DNA of 64,000 nucleotides, taken from Vibrio tasmaniensis. Lineage in GTDB: Bacteria; Pseudomonadota; Gammaproteobacteria; Enterobacterales; Vibrionaceae. How positions within the stretch are numbered: the stretch's first letter is position 1; every line of letters starts with the position of its first letter. The position numbers and the translations under genes are program-made. The stretch is from contig NZ_AP025510.1 in assembly GCF_024347635.1 (NCBI RefSeq), positions 2,356,001 to 2,420,000 on the forward strand. The letters are read 5' to 3'. Shown here piece after piece: positions 10,856 through 19,760 of the stretch. The notes below the pieces were generated by a model. The model was not told where the DNA came from and made no database searches. It worked only from the letters and a program-made list of their open reading frames with translations.

Positions 10856-11824
10856 ATGAGCAAGATCTACGAAGACAACACCCTAACGATTGGTAACACA
10901 CCTCTAGTCCGCCTAAACAAAGTAAGCAAAGGTAACGTCCTAGCTAAGATCGAAGCTCGTAACCCAAGCTTCAGCGTTAAGTGTCGTATCGGTTCAAACA
11001 TGATCTGGGAAGCAGAAAAAGCAGGTACGCTTAAGCCAGGTATTGAGCTTGTTGAGCCTACCAGTGGTAATACAGGTGTTGCTCTTGCATTCGTAGCAGC
11101 AGCGCGCGGTTACAAGCTAACACTAACAATGCCTGAATCAATGAGCCTAGAACGTCGTAAGCTGCTTAAAGCTCTTGGCGCAAACCTAGTGCTAACTGAA
11201 GCACCAAAAGGTATGAACGGCGCGATTGCTAAAGCTGAAGAGATTGTTGCTTCAGACCCAGACAAATACCTACTACTACAGCAATTCAATAACCCAGCGA
11301 ACCCACAAATTCACGAACAGACAACTGGCCCTGAAATTTGGGAAGCAACGGATGGTGAGATCGATGTGTTTGTAGCCGGTGTAGGTACAGGTGGCACTAT
11401 CACTGGAACAAGTCGTTACATTAAAGGTGAAAAAGGCAAAGCCATCACTTCTGTAGCTGTTGAACCAGCAGAATCTCCAGTGATTGCACAGGCACTTGCA
11501 GGTGAAGAAATCAAACCAGCACCACACAAAATCCAAGGTATTGGCGCAGGTTTCATTCCTGGCAACCTAGATTTAGACATTATTGACCGTGTAGAGTCAG
11601 TAACTTCTGAAGAAGCTATTGAGATGGCTCAACGCCTAATGAAAGAAGAAGGTATCCTAGCGGGCATCTCATCTGGTGCAGCAGTAGTAGCAGCAAACAG
11701 AATTTCGGAACTGCCTGAATTTGCAGGGAAAACCATCGTTACTGTACTACCAAGCTCGGGCGAGCGTTACCTTAGTACGGCCCTATTTGCTGGTATCTTT
11801 ACGGAAAAAGAGAACCAACAATAA
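10856..11824 (+). CDS. cysK: Cysteine synthase A (O-acetylserine sulfhydrylase)
   Basis: 322 residues from ATG 10856, chosen because GAAGGAAT sits 6-13 bases before it and the protein then begins [20 protein letters not shown] as in the family. It makes cysteine from O-acetylserine and sulfide. The PLP lysine is Lys42 in [10 protein letters not shown]; the phosphate loop is TSGNTGVA, and [10 protein letters not shown] is also present. An in-frame ATG at 10841 would add five residues but has no ribosome-binding site. Confidence 0.96.
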   Translation: MSKIYEDNTLTIGNTPLVRLNKVSKGNVLAKIEARNPSFSVKCRIGSNMIWEAEKAGTLKPGIELVEPTSGNTGVALAFVAAARGYKLTLTMPESMSLERRKLLKALGANLVLTEAPKGMNGAIAKAEEIVASDPDKYLLLQQFNNPANPQIHEQTTGPEIWEATDGEIDVFVAGVGTGGTITGTSRYIKGEKGKAITSVAVEPAESPVIAQALAGEEIKPAPHKIQGIGAGFIPGNLDLDIIDRVESVTSEEAIEMAQRLMKEEGILAGISSGAAVVAANRISELPEFAGKTIVTVLPSSGERYLSTALFAGIFTEKENQQ

Positions 11825-11850
11825 TATGTGGTCAAATCAATTTTTCGTCC

Positions 11851-11880
11851 AAAAAAGCCCCATTTAGGGGCTTTTTTGTT
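11851..11880 (+). terminator. Terminator after cysK
   Basis: An 11-bp stem (AAAAAAGCCCC with GGGGCTTTTTT, 11851-11877), ATTTA loop and T-run. Confidence 0.85.
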
Positions 11881-12127
11881 GATCCCTGCCTCACCTTTGG
11901 TAATATCGGGTCTGTTTTATTTTTCGCTTCAAAATAAAAGAAGCAATAAACAAATTCTGAAAGTCATGAGTACTCAACAAAAGACGACCATGGCTGGATA
12001 AAAATTTATAACCAGTCTAAGTTCTAACACGAACATGGCGTACTAGCCTCTAGCGCATTTGAGCTAAAGCAGTTAAGCTAAATCTGGTTACAAACTTACA
12101 AAAAATAAATTAATTGGGGTATATAAA
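11881..12127 (+). promoter_or_regulatory. Upstream region of the ptsHI-crr operon
   Basis: About 250 bases between the cysK terminator and ptsH. No gene was found. The GGGGTAT just before the ptsH start acts as its ribosome-binding region. In related bacteria this region carries CRP-controlled promoters; a CRP site could not be placed with confidence. Confidence 0.4.
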
Positions 12128-12385
12128 ATGTACGAGAAGCAAGTAGAAATCACAGCAGAAAACGGTCTTCACACTCGTCCAGCTGCACAGTTTGTTAAAG
12201 AAGCAAAATCTTTCGACGCTGACATCACAGTGACTTCTAACGGCAAAAGCGCTAGCGCGAAAAGCCTGTTCAAACTACAAACTTTAGGCCTAGTAAAAGG
12301 TACTAACGTTACTATTTCAGCTGAAGGCCCTCAAGCTCAGCAAGCTGTAGACCACCTAGTTGCTCTTATGGATCAACTACACTAA
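12128..12385 (+). CDS. ptsH: Phosphocarrier protein HPr
   Basis: 85 residues, the full length of HPr. The phosphorylated histidine is His15 in NGLHTRPAA, and the regulatory-type serine is Ser46 in SAKSLFKLQ. HPr carries phosphate from Enzyme I to sugar-specific EIIA proteins in the cytoplasm. It is the first gene of ptsH-ptsI-crr, 153 bases ahead of ptsI. Confidence 0.97.
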   Translation: MYEKQVEITAENGLHTRPAAQFVKEAKSFDADITVTSNGKSASAKSLFKLQTLGLVKGTNVTISAEGPQAQQAVDHLVALMDQLH

Positions 12386-12399
12386 TACGGTCTCCTTCT

Positions 12400-12467
12400 T
12401 TCAAAGCCATTTTGCACAGCAAAGTGGCTTTGTTCGAAATAGATAGCAACTCGAAATAGATAGCAAT
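12400..12467 (+). repeat. Hairpin and 17-bp tandem repeat between ptsH and ptsI
   Basis: A stem-loop (CAAAGCCATTTT with AAAGTGGCTTTG, about 12400-12431) is followed by two tandem copies of TCGAAATAGATAGCAAC (12434-12450 and 12451-12467, one mismatch). The hairpin has no T-run, so it looks more like an RNA-processing or stability element than a terminator. Confidence 0.6.
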
Positions 12468-12538
12468 AAGCGCGACATTAGTCGACGACTTAAAGTCACA
12501 CATTCTCCCGTTTACAGTTGAACAACTAAGGTAAGGCT

Positions 12539-14263
12539 ATGATTTCAGGCATCCTAGCATCTCCTGGTATTGCTTTCGGTAAAGCACTACTACTTCAAGA
12601 AGATGAAATTGTCCTAAACACTCAATCTATCTCAGACGATCAAGTTGAAGCAGAAGTTCAGCGTTTTTTTGACGCTCGTAGCAAATCTTCTCAACAACTT
12701 GAAGTTGTAAAGCAAAAAGCACTTGAAACTTTTGGCGAAGAAAAAGAAGCAATCTTTGAAGGCCACATCATGCTGCTTGAAGATGAAGAGCTAGAAGAAG
12801 AGATTTTAGCACTCATCAAGAAAGACAAAATGCACGCAGACAACGCGATCTACACAGTGATCGAAGAGCAAGCTGTTGCACTTGAGTCGCTTGATGATGA
12901 GTACCTAAAAGAACGTGCGACTGATATCCGTGATATCGGTACTCGCTTCGTTAAAAATGCACTAGGCATCAACATTGTATCTCTAGCAGATATCAATGAA
13001 GAAGTTATCCTAGTTGCTTACGATTTAACGCCATCTGAAACGGCACAAATCAACCTAGACTACGTTCTTGGTTTTGCTTGTGACATCGGCGGTCGTACAT
13101 CTCATACTTCAATCATGGCACGTTCACTTGAGCTTCCAGCTATCGTTGGTACTAACGATATTACTAAGCAAGTTAAGAACGGCGACATGCTTGTGCTAGA
13201 CGCGATGAACAACAAGATCATCATCAACCCTTCTGACGCTGAATTAGCAGAAGCTAAGAAAATCAAATCTGATTTCGAAGCAGAAGCAGTTGAACTAGCA
13301 AAACTAAAAGATTTACATGCTGAAACTCTAGACGGTCACCGTGTAGAAGTTTGTGGCAACATCGGTACAGTAAAAGACTGTGACGGTATCCTGCGTAACG
13401 GCGGTGAAGGTGTTGGTCTGTACCGTACTGAATTCCTATTCATGGACCGTACAGCACTTCCTACTGAAGAAGAGCAATACGTTGCTTACAAAGAAGTAGC
13501 GGAAGCAATGGAAGGCGAGTCAGTGATTATCCGTACTATGGATATCGGTGGCGATAAAGATCTTCCATACATGGATCTTCCAGAAGAAATGAACCCATTC
13601 CTAGGCTGGCGTGCAGTACGTATCAGCTTGGATCGTCGTGAAATTCTACGTGACCAACTACGCGGCATTCTTCGTGCATCTGCACACGGTAAGCTACGTA
13701 TCATGTTCCCAATGATCATTTCTATTGAAGAGATCCGTGAACTGAAAAAAGCAATCGAAGAGTACAAAGTTGAACTTCGCGCTGAAGGCCTAGCTTTCGA
13801 TGAAGAAATCGAAATCGGCGTAATGGTTGAGACTCCAGCAGCTGCTGCAATCGCACACCACCTAGCGAAAGAAGTATCTTTCTTCTCTATCGGTACTAAC
13901 GACCTAACGCAATATACTCTTGCGGTAGACCGTGGTAACGAAATGATTTCTCACCTATACAACCCACTATCTCCAGCGGTTCTTCTTGTTATCAAGCAAG
14001 TAATCGATGCTTCTCACAAAGAAGGTAAATGGACAGGTATGTGTGGCGAACTAGCAGGTGATGAGCGTGCAACTCTACTTCTTCTTGGTATGGGTCTAGA
14101 TGAGTTCTCTATGAGCGGTATCTCTATCCCTAAAGTTAAGAAAGTAATCCGTAACTCTAACTTCGCTGAAGTTAAAGCTATGGCTGACGAAGCACTATCT
14201 CTACCTACAGCTGCAGAAATTGAAGCTTGTGTAGAAAAGTTCATCGCTGAGAAAACTCAGTAA
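12539..14263 (+). CDS. ptsI: PTS Enzyme I (phosphoenolpyruvate-protein phosphotransferase)
   Basis: 574 residues. The N-terminal HPr-binding helical domain and swivelling domain carry the phosphorylated His189 ([13 protein letters not shown]). The C-terminal TIM barrel binds PEP ([16 protein letters not shown]) and has the catalytic cysteine in [10 protein letters not shown] (about 502). It starts the PTS cascade by moving phosphate from PEP to HPr. TAAGG precedes the ATG. Second gene of the pts operon. Confidence 0.97.
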   Translation: MISGILASPGIAFGKALLLQEDEIVLNTQSISDDQVEAEVQRFFDARSKSSQQLEVVKQKALETFGEEKEAIFEGHIMLLEDEELEEEILALIKKDKMHADNAIYTVIEEQAVALESLDDEYLKERATDIRDIGTRFVKNALGINIVSLADINEEVILVAYDLTPSETAQINLDYVLGFACDIGGRTSHTSIMARSLELPAIVGTNDITKQVKNGDMLVLDAMNNKIIINPSDAELAEAKKIKSDFEAEAVELAKLKDLHAETLDGHRVEVCGNIGTVKDCDGILRNGGEGVGLYRTEFLFMDRTALPTEEEQYVAYKEVAEAMEGESVIIRTMDIGGDKDLPYMDLPEEMNPFLGWRAVRISLDRREILRDQLRGILRASAHGKLRIMFPMIISIEEIRELKKAIEEYKVELRAEGLAFDEEIEIGVMVETPAAAAIAHHLAKEVSFFSIGTNDLTQYTLAVDRGNEMISHLYNPLSPAVLLVIKQVIDASHKEGKWTGMCGELAGDERATLLLLGMGLDEFSMSGISIPKVKKVIRNSNFAEVKAMADEALSLPTAAEIEACVEKFIAEKTQ

Positions 14264-14369
14264 TCACCAAGAGCTTAATGAAGTTAGACGGCTAAAAATA
14301 GTCGTCTAATTTGTTAGATTGGTATAGTATATTCTACAGAATAAAACTAAACGTTAGGAGCATGACACA

Positions 14370-14879
14370 ATGGGTCTGTTTGACAAACTGAAAAAGCTTG
14401 TATCTGATGACAGCGCTGATGCTGGTGCAATCGAAATCATCGCACCTCTTTCTGGTGAAATCGTAAATATCGAAGACGTGCCAGATGTAGTTTTCGCTGA
14501 AAAAATCGTTGGTGATGGCATCGCTATCAAACCAGCTGGCGATAAAATGGTAGCTCCAGTTAACGGTACTATCGGTAAGATCTTCGAAACTAACCACGCA
14601 TTCTCTATCGAGTCTGACGACGGTATTGAGCTTTTCGTTCACTTCGGTATCGATACTGTTGAACTTAAAGGCGAAGGCTTCACTCGTGTAGCTGAAGAAG
14701 GTCAATCTGTTAAAGCTGGTGACACTATCATCACTTTCGACCTAGCGCTTCTAGAAGAGAAAGCGAAATCTACGCTTACTCCAGTTGTTATCTCTAACAT
14801 GGACGAAATCAAGGAGCTGAACAAGCTTTCTGGTTCTGTAACTGTTGGCGAAACTCCAGTTCTTAAAGTAACTAAGTAA
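14370..14879 (+). CDS. crr: PTS glucose-specific EIIA component (EIIA-Glc)
   Basis: 169 residues. His91 in [12 protein letters not shown] is the phosphorylation site and His76 (NHAFSI) its partner (His90 and His75 in numbering without Met). The N-terminal amphipathic [10 protein letters not shown] helix helps membrane association. It passes phosphate to EIICB-Glc and regulates adenylate cyclase and sugar permeases. TTAGGAG precedes the ATG. It ends the pts operon; its terminator has been split by an insertion sequence 44 bases downstream of the stop. Confidence 0.97.
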   Translation: MGLFDKLKKLVSDDSADAGAIEIIAPLSGEIVNIEDVPDVVFAEKIVGDGIAIKPAGDKMVAPVNGTIGKIFETNHAFSIESDDGIELFVHFGIDTVELKGEGFTRVAEEGQSVKAGDTIITFDLALLEEKAKSTLTPVVISNMDEIKELNKLSGSVTVGETPVLKVTK

Positions 14880-14907
14880 TCCCGATTACTTATCTACTTT
14901 AATTAAA

Positions 14908-14922
14908 ACGCTACCTAAGGGT
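14908..14922 (+). terminator. Left remnant of the crr terminator, broken by an IS
   Basis: ACGCTACC (14908-14915) plus TAAGGGT is the left arm and loop of the original terminator. Joined across the insertion (dropping one 11-bp duplication), the sequence reads ACGCTACC-TAAG-GGTGGCGT-TTTTT: an 8-bp stem with one wobble, 4-base loop and T-run. The right arm and T-run are at 16355-16367. Confidence 0.8.
14912..14922. repeat. Target-site duplication, left copy (11 bp)
   Basis: TACCTAAGGGT, directly repeated at 16347-16357 on the other side of the IS4-family element. Confidence 0.9.
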
Positions 14923-14942
14923 TAATGCCGTTCGGATAAGCA

Positions 14943-16265
14943 TTACTGCTTGAATCTGAACGGATATTTGGCTGGGACAAAGAGGACTGAACGTGGAAAC
15001 GTTCGGTCCTTTCTTTTATCTGGAAGAATGAAGTGACTCAAACTTTCTCTCATCCTTTTCAGTTTTACAGGTAGAGTTCCGTCTGGACTTAAAGCTAACC
15101 AACGTAATTGCGCATCAATAAGGTTAATTGCGGCGGTAAAACTGACCCTAGTCGCTCGAACCCCGGCTTCTGAAGCTATCTTAACCATCTCTAATCGCAC
15201 TAAGTTATAGGCAAGTAATACGCCCCAAAGCTCTTGCTTCACACCGGCAGAAAAACGACTTCGTAAAGTGACGTGACTTTGCAGTTGAGTCTGTTTAATT
15301 TCACCATAACCTTCTTCTATCTCCCAGCGTTGCCAATAAATACGCAGCAGGCTTTCTAGCGAGTATTTACTAGGGTCTGTAAGTGAAGTAATAAAACCTT
15401 TTATCTCACCTTTTGGCTCTTGATATAGGACTAATCTGGCTTCCCAACGTGCGGGTAAATTCGGATTCTGCCGTTGAGCTTGAGGAGAGATAGGCATTGA
15501 GATAAGCATGTCGTTCTCCGCATATTTCTCCAACACTTCATAGCGTAGTTTACGTTTTGCAGGCATTAACCAGTGCGCATTTTCCGCACTCTCTTGCCAG
15601 GACAGCAAAAGGTCTGCCGAGAAATAACAACGATCAAATAAGGTCAATGAGTGTGCGGGGATGTCATTGAATAGGCGCTTAGCTAAGGTCGTTTCACCGA
15701 CATGACAACCATCAAAAGCCGCCCCCATAATCATTCGAGTTTCTGTTGACATCAAAGCGACTAAACGAAGTTGAGGGTAAGGTTTCAATTTTTTGGAGAT
15801 GAACCCAAATTGTTCAGCGTTCTCTGGGGAATCCTGACACCGAAATGTTGTTCCATCGACAGCAAGAACATTAAGCTCTAAGTCTTTGTCTTGTTGAAGG
15901 ATATCTCCGTTCCAAGCCTTTACCGTTGTGTGAAACAGAGCCGCTAACGGACTCTCATCTAGACGTCGGCGTGAATCAGTTAGGACACTGGGTGCAACAC
16001 GAGACCAGCTATCTTCAGGTTTAGGCTGAAGTGCAATGTCTAATGAACTGCATACCTCTTTGATAGACATGTTGCGTTGCAGCCCCATCCAAATAACTAA
16101 CCAGACAGCTTGCTGAGCGGGAAGTCGGCGTCGTCTTATGCTCGCTTTATTGGTTTCAAGAAGAGCTTGTTCTATCCACTCAATCTGAATGGCGTCGACG
16201 ACAGATTCATAATTGTCGGCATCTTCAATGGTCTCGTGTGCCATTGCTAATTCTTGTTCAAGCAT
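14943..16265 (-). CDS. IS4-family transposase
   Basis: 440 residues. DDE catalytic residues: Asp137 (VLAVDGTTF), Asp211 (LTLFDRCYFSADLL) and Glu317. The IS4 signature Y-(2)-R-(3)-E-(6)-K is exact at Tyr310, Arg313, Glu317 and Lys324 (YWQRWEIEEGYGEIK). The N-terminal part contains the IS4-type DNA-binding region. No stop or frameshift is seen, so the enzyme is probably functional for cut-and-paste transposition. The start codon lies right after a hairpin holding its GGGGA ribosome-binding site. Confidence 0.95.
   Translation of the reverse strand: MLEQELAMAHETIEDADNYESVVDAIQIEWIEQALLETNKASIRRRRLPAQQAVWLVIWMGLQRNMSIKEVCSSLDIALQPKPEDSWSRVAPSVLTDSRRRLDESPLAALFHTTVKAWNGDILQQDKDLELNVLAVDGTTFRCQDSPENAEQFGFISKKLKPYPQLRLVALMSTETRMIMGAAFDGCHVGETTLAKRLFNDIPAHSLTLFDRCYFSADLLLSWQESAENAHWLMPAKRKLRYEVLEKYAENDMLISMPISPQAQRQNPNLPARWEARLVLYQEPKGEIKGFITSLTDPSKYSLESLLRIYWQRWEIEEGYGEIKQTQLQSHVTLRSRFSAGVKQELWGVLLAYNLVRLEMVKIASEAGVRATRVSFTAAINLIDAQLRWLALSPDGTLPVKLKRMRESLSHFILPDKRKDRTFPRSVLFVPAKYPFRFKQ
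14983..15017 (+). terminator. Terminator-like hairpin inside the transposase 3' end
   Basis: AGGACTGAACG (14983-14993) pairs with CGTTCGGTCCT (15000-15010), one wobble, 6-base loop, followed by TTCTTTT on the + strand. It faces transcripts coming from crr and may now end them. Confidence 0.55.
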
Positions 16266-16269
16266 AAAA

Positions 16270-16298
16270 AATCCCCATCAACGTTGTTGATGGGGATT
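16270..16298 (-). promoter_or_regulatory. Hairpin over the transposase ribosome-binding site
   Basis: A perfect 13-bp stem (AATCCCCATCAAC, 16270-16282, with 16286-16298) and 3-base loop lies directly before the transposase ATG, with a U-run between. On the minus-strand RNA the arm nearer the ATG carries GGGGA, so an RNA starting outside the element would fold the SD away and could also terminate there. Confidence 0.65.
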
Positions 16299-16346
16299 AT
16301 CTGCTAACTGCAAGATCGTTCAAGTCTTCTTAAACGATCGGCATTA

Positions 16347-16357
16347 TACCTAAGGGT
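16347..16357. repeat. Target-site duplication, right copy (11 bp)
   Basis: TACCTAAGGGT, identical to 14912-14922. It is followed by GGCGTTTTTT, the displaced right arm and T-run of the crr terminator. Confidence 0.9.
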
Positions 16358-16935
16358 GGCGTTTTTTGTGCCTGCTATATTTGTTCGAGTTCCTTAACCG
16401 ACGGTTCTGACTGCCGCTCTTCACCTCATTGTAAACAGCCCCTCAATAAGCCACAGCAATACCAATCCTTAATTACCAATAACCGCCCTACTTTGTTATT
16501 AAGCCAAGTTAAACGCCTTCCTAGGCGCTGAACCTGCATGTTAGATCATGCGGTATGACTTCAGGTAGACAACAGATCTCTGATATCTCGCTCAGCTCGA
16601 TTTTGAGATGACGAATGTTGACCGCATTACTTATTCCTGATTATTCACCTATATGAAAGGCAGTTAGCGCTATCTCGTTTATTATCTTTCGACCACAACA
16701 AGAGCCTGACGTCTAATCCGAATCAAGCCTCGACCAAAAGCAGATTTCTGATACCTCGCTCTGCTCGATTCTGGAATGACGAAAGGCTGCTTCAATGCAA
16801 TAGATGATGGAAGTATCATTTCCCGATCCCGTCATTCCCTACAGCGAGGCACGAGCGTGATAGGGAATCTGGTTTTACCCGAACCACCAACACTACTATT
16901 TATCCCAACACACCTTTCGATAGATACTAGGCAAT
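16358..16935. other. Gene-free stretch between the IS and the flagellin genes
   Basis: No open frame here has a start signal or recognisable product. It holds three related palindrome-bearing repeats (separate entry) and otherwise unstructured sequence. Confidence 0.6.
16573..16872. repeat. Three copies of a REP-like intergenic repeat
   Basis: Copy A (16573-16616), copy B (16741-16783) and copy C in inverted orientation (16828-16872). A and B share CAGATNTCTGATANCTCGCT and GATGACGAA or AATGACGAA. C, read on the minus strand, begins CAGATTCCCTATCACGCTCG and ends GGGAATGACGGG. B and C face each other and can pair loosely. Such TCATTCCC...GGGAATCT repeats are scattered in vibrio intergenic DNA; their function is not established. 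Confidence 0.65.
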
Positions 16936-16962
16936 AAAAAACCCAGCCGAAGCTGGGTTTAT
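16936..16962 (-). terminator. Terminator after the first flagellin gene
   Basis: A 9-bp stem (AAACCCAGC, 16939-16947, with 16952-16960), CGAA loop and U-run on the minus strand, about 80 bases past the flagellin stop. Confidence 0.75.
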
Positions 16963-17040
16963 TTAGCGCTCATCTCTCACCACGAGCTAATTTGTGGAAG
17001 CCTAACATTGACGCTTTGGTCAACGTGGCCTTTCAACCGA

Positions 17041-18207
17041 TTAACCTAGTAGGCTAAGTGCCGAGTTCGGAGCTTGCTTCGCTTGAGCAAGAATCGAGCT
17101 TGAAGCTTGAGAAAGAATTTGAGACTTAGTCATATTCGTCGTTTCTTTCGCGAAATCGGTATCTTTGATACGGCTCTTAGATGCATTAACGTTTTCGTTG
17201 ATGTTATCTAAGTTGTTAATTGCGTGGTCGAAACGGTTTTGGAAAGCACCAAGCTCAGAACGGTGGCTATCTACATATTTCAGTGCCGCATCGATAACAG
17301 CTACAGATTCTTGAGCACCACCAACAGACGTTACGTCGATAGTATCAACCGTTACTTGCTTAGCCTCTAGCGTTTTTGGGTCCTCAGGTTTCGCACCTGC
17401 TGTCATGCCTAGTTCATCTGATAAAGCACCAGAAAATGCAATTTCCCCTTCAACTTTGTTGTTACCAGCGAAGATTTGAAGTTTACCTTCTTCATCGATT
17501 GACGCTTTTACTAAGTCTTGTTGACCGTTAATGTAAGTCGCTAGCTCTTCGATATCGTCGCCTGCTTTAGCAGAGATGTTGATTTCTCGTTGGTCACCGA
17601 AGCTGTCTTTTAATGACATGGTTAAGTCATTAGCACCAGCTGCTACACCCCAATCTTTACCTTTAGCTTCTGTAAATTGGTAGCTGTTGCCGCCCATTTG
17701 GTCGTTATCAGAACGCATATCTTTCAGTTGAAGCATTACTGCCTCACCATTATCCGCACCAATTTGGAATGATTTAGTACCATGAGTACCGTTAAGCAGT
17801 TTGTTACCACCAAAAGATGTAGTTTCAGCGATACGATTTAGTTCATCGTTAAGCGCCGTTACTTCTTCTTGAATTGCTACACGATCAGATTTGGTATTTG
17901 AACCGTTTGTTGATTGCAGAGACAAGTCACGCATACGTTGTAGAATGTTTGATGTTTCATTCATCGCACCTTCTGCCGTTTGAGCGATAGAGATACCATC
18001 GTTCGCGTTACGTACAGCAACATCAAGACCGCGGCTCTGAACATTCAAACGGTTCGAGATTTGTAGGCCAGCAGCGTCATCTTTTGCGCTGTTGATTTTA
18101 GAACCTGAAGATAGGCGTTCCATTGATGTTTGTTGAGCGCTGTTTGCACTGTTTAGGTAACGTTGTGCTGTCATTGCTGATACGTTGGTATTTACATTCA
18201 CTGCCAT
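17041..18207 (-). CDS. Flagellin (copy 1)
   Basis: 388 residues from the ATG at 18207, preceded by GGAGAA. The N-terminus [18 protein letters not shown] and C-terminus ANSALSLLG are standard vibrio flagellin ends. Conserved D0/D1 coiled coils (about 1-140 and 290-388) flank a variable middle (about 165-280) that is exposed on the filament. It is secreted by the flagellar type III system and assembles into the sheathed polar filament. An upstream extension of 19 codons is in frame but lies beyond the SD. A sigma-28 promoter lies about 80 bases upstream of the start. Confidence 0.95.
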   Translation of the reverse strand: MAVNVNTNVSAMTAQRYLNSANSAQQTSMERLSSGSKINSAKDDAAGLQISNRLNVQSRGLDVAVRNANDGISIAQTAEGAMNETSNILQRMRDLSLQSTNGSNTKSDRVAIQEEVTALNDELNRIAETTSFGGNKLLNGTHGTKSFQIGADNGEAVMLQLKDMRSDNDQMGGNSYQFTEAKGKDWGVAAGANDLTMSLKDSFGDQREINISAKAGDDIEELATYINGQQDLVKASIDEEGKLQIFAGNNKVEGEIAFSGALSDELGMTAGAKPEDPKTLEAKQVTVDTIDVTSVGGAQESVAVIDAALKYVDSHRSELGAFQNRFDHAINNLDNINENVNASKSRIKDTDFAKETTNMTKSQILSQASSSILAQAKQAPNSALSLLG

Positions 18208-18288
18208 GGTGATTTCTCCAATTGATTTTCCGGTATAGCGGCTTCCGACGTCTCGGAAAACCAAGTAGTTATCTCTAAGTTACTTTTA

Positions 18289-18315
18289 ATAACGGCGTGA
18301 ATGCTGAAACCTTTA
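18289..18315 (-). promoter_or_regulatory. Sigma-28 (FliA) promoter of flagellin copy 1
   Basis: Read on the minus strand: TAAAGGTT (18308-18315), 11-base spacer, GCCGTTAT (18289-18296). This matches the FliA consensus TAAAGTTT-N11-GCCGATAA at 7/8 and 6/8 positions with exact spacing, about 80 bases upstream of the ATG. Confidence 0.8.
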
Positions 18316-18504
18316 GAAAAAAAGCAACAAAATTAAAGAAATAGCGAGAAAGGATAAGAAAGCGTGACTGGCAGTGAAATTATCAAAAAAAGATGAGAAA
18401 AAGGCTAAAGTTGTCGAAAAGTCAGCCGGGGGAAATATTGTATTTTAATTAACCAAAGGACTTTAGTTAACCGAGAATACCTTTATAAGAATTAACCTAA
18501 TTTA

Positions 18505-19638
18505 TTAGCCTAGCAGCGTTAAAGCTAAGTTCGGCGCTTGCTTAGCTTGAGCTAAAATAGTGGTACTGACTTGCTGCAGTATTTGTTGTTTGAGCATTTG
18601 AGTGGTTTCTTTGGCGTAGTCTGTATCTTTGATTCGACTGTTTGATGCCCCCAAGTTCTCATGAACATTTTCAAGGTTATTAATCGCATGATCAAAGCGG
18701 TTTTGCATCGCCCCGAGTTCAGAACGGTGACTATCAACATACTTCATCGCTGTATCCAAAATAGACACGGCGCGCTGTGCTCCACCAACATCAGTGACAT
18801 TAATATCATCGACTGACTCGTAAGAGCCCGCTGACATCGACAACTCATCAGCTAAAGAGCCTGAGAAAGAAATCGTGCCTGCAGTATCTTCGCCAGACAT
18901 GTAGATCTGAAGCTGCCCCTCATCATTCACAGAAGCGGACACGAGATCCGTTTGACCATTAATGTAAGTCGCCAACTCTTCGATATCATCGCCCGTTTTC
19001 GCGTTAATCGTGATCTCTTGTGGCTGACCAAAACGGTCAGTAAACGACATTGTCATATCATTCTGATCGGGCTTCACTTCCCACGTGTCATTTGCCATGC
19101 CGTTGGCAACATAGCTAAAACCACCCATGTTGATGTCGTCAGTACGCATGCTTTTTAAGCCGATCTGCACAGCCTCACCTGAACTGCCACCAATTTGAAA
19201 TGACGAACTACCAAAACTACCGTTAAGGAGTTTTTTACCGCCAAATGAAGTAGTTTCAGCAATTCGATTCAACTCATCATTTAAGGCGGTGACTTCTTCT
19301 TGAATAGCTGCCCTTTCCGATTGGCTATTCGAACCATTAGTCGCTTGCAGTGACAGATCTCGCATGCGTTGCATGATATTGGTGGTTTCGTTCATCGCCC
19401 CTTCTGCAGTCTGCATAATGGAAATACCGTCGTTAGCATTTCGAACGGCAACATCAATACCACTCATCTGAGTTTCTAATCGATTCGAAATTTGTAAACC
19501 AGCCGCGTCATCTTTAGCACTATTAATACGACTCCCTGAAGCTAAGCGCTCCAAAGATTGGTTCAGCATGTTATTAGCATTAGAGATATTCCTCTGTGCC
19601 ACTAACGCCGAGACATTCGTATTAACTGTTATAGCCAT
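18505..19638 (-). CDS. Flagellin (copy 2)
   Basis: 377 residues starting [18 protein letters not shown] and ending NLALTLLG. The D0/D1 ends are close to copy 1, including the [20 protein letters not shown] block, while the middle (about 165-265) differs and is slightly shorter. A filament subunit, alternate or minor. It lies 300 bases upstream of copy 1 on the same strand, and each gene has its own sigma-28 promoter. The pair most likely arose by tandem duplication. Confidence 0.95.
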   Translation of the reverse strand: MAITVNTNVSALVAQRNISNANNMLNQSLERLASGSRINSAKDDAAGLQISNRLETQMSGIDVAVRNANDGISIMQTAEGAMNETTNIMQRMRDLSLQATNGSNSQSERAAIQEEVTALNDELNRIAETTSFGGKKLLNGSFGSSSFQIGGSSGEAVQIGLKSMRTDDINMGGFSYVANGMANDTWEVKPDQNDMTMSFTDRFGQPQEITINAKTGDDIEELATYINGQTDLVSASVNDEGQLQIYMSGEDTAGTISFSGSLADELSMSAGSYESVDDINVTDVGGAQRAVSILDTAMKYVDSHRSELGAMQNRFDHAINNLENVHENLGASNSRIKDTDYAKETTQMLKQQILQQVSTTILAQAKQAPNLALTLLG

Positions 19639-19682
19639 AGACCTTCACTTGCAAAAAATGAATAAAACTCACGATTACTCTT

Positions 19683-19709
19683 GTATCGACCAATTCATAT
19701 AGAGCTTTA
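19683..19709 (-). promoter_or_regulatory. Sigma-28 (FliA) promoter of flagellin copy 2
   Basis: Read on the minus strand: TAAAGCTC (19702-19709), 11-base spacer, GTCGATAC (19683-19690). Each element matches FliA consensus at 6/8 positions, with exact spacing; it lies about 45 bases upstream of the ATG. Confidence 0.75.
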
Positions 19710-19714
19710 ATAAA

Positions 19715-19745
19715 GAAAGGGAGCCTCGAGGCTCCCTTTCTTTAT
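19715..19745 (-). terminator. Terminator after the Dyp-type peroxidase gene
   Basis: A perfect 11-bp stem (GAAAGGGAGCC, 19715-19725, with 19730-19740) and TCGA loop. It isolates the flagellin promoter from the upstream peroxidase. Confidence 0.8.
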
Positions 19746-19760
19746 TGCTGATGAGGCGAT

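Larger units (their letters stand above)
14923..16346 (-). mobile_element. Complete IS4-family insertion sequence, 1424 bp
   Basis: The ends are imperfect 18-bp inverted repeats, TAATGCCGTTCGGATAAG on the left and TAATGCCGATCGTTTAAG (reverse complement) on the right, 15 of 18 matching. An 11-bp duplication flanks the element. Length, end sequence and one transposase frame are as expected for a close relative of E. coli IS4 (about 1.4 kb; 11-13 bp duplications). The copy looks intact and therefore possibly active. It interrupts the ptsHI-crr terminator rather than a gene. Confidence 0.93.

Noticed and set aside
14334..14705. 123-codon frame antisense to crr
   Set aside because: Shadow frame of crr; no start signal and no likeness to a known family.
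18208..18264. 19-codon extension of flagellin copy 1
   Set aside because: The flagellin family starts at MAVNVNTN and the SD lies just before 18207.
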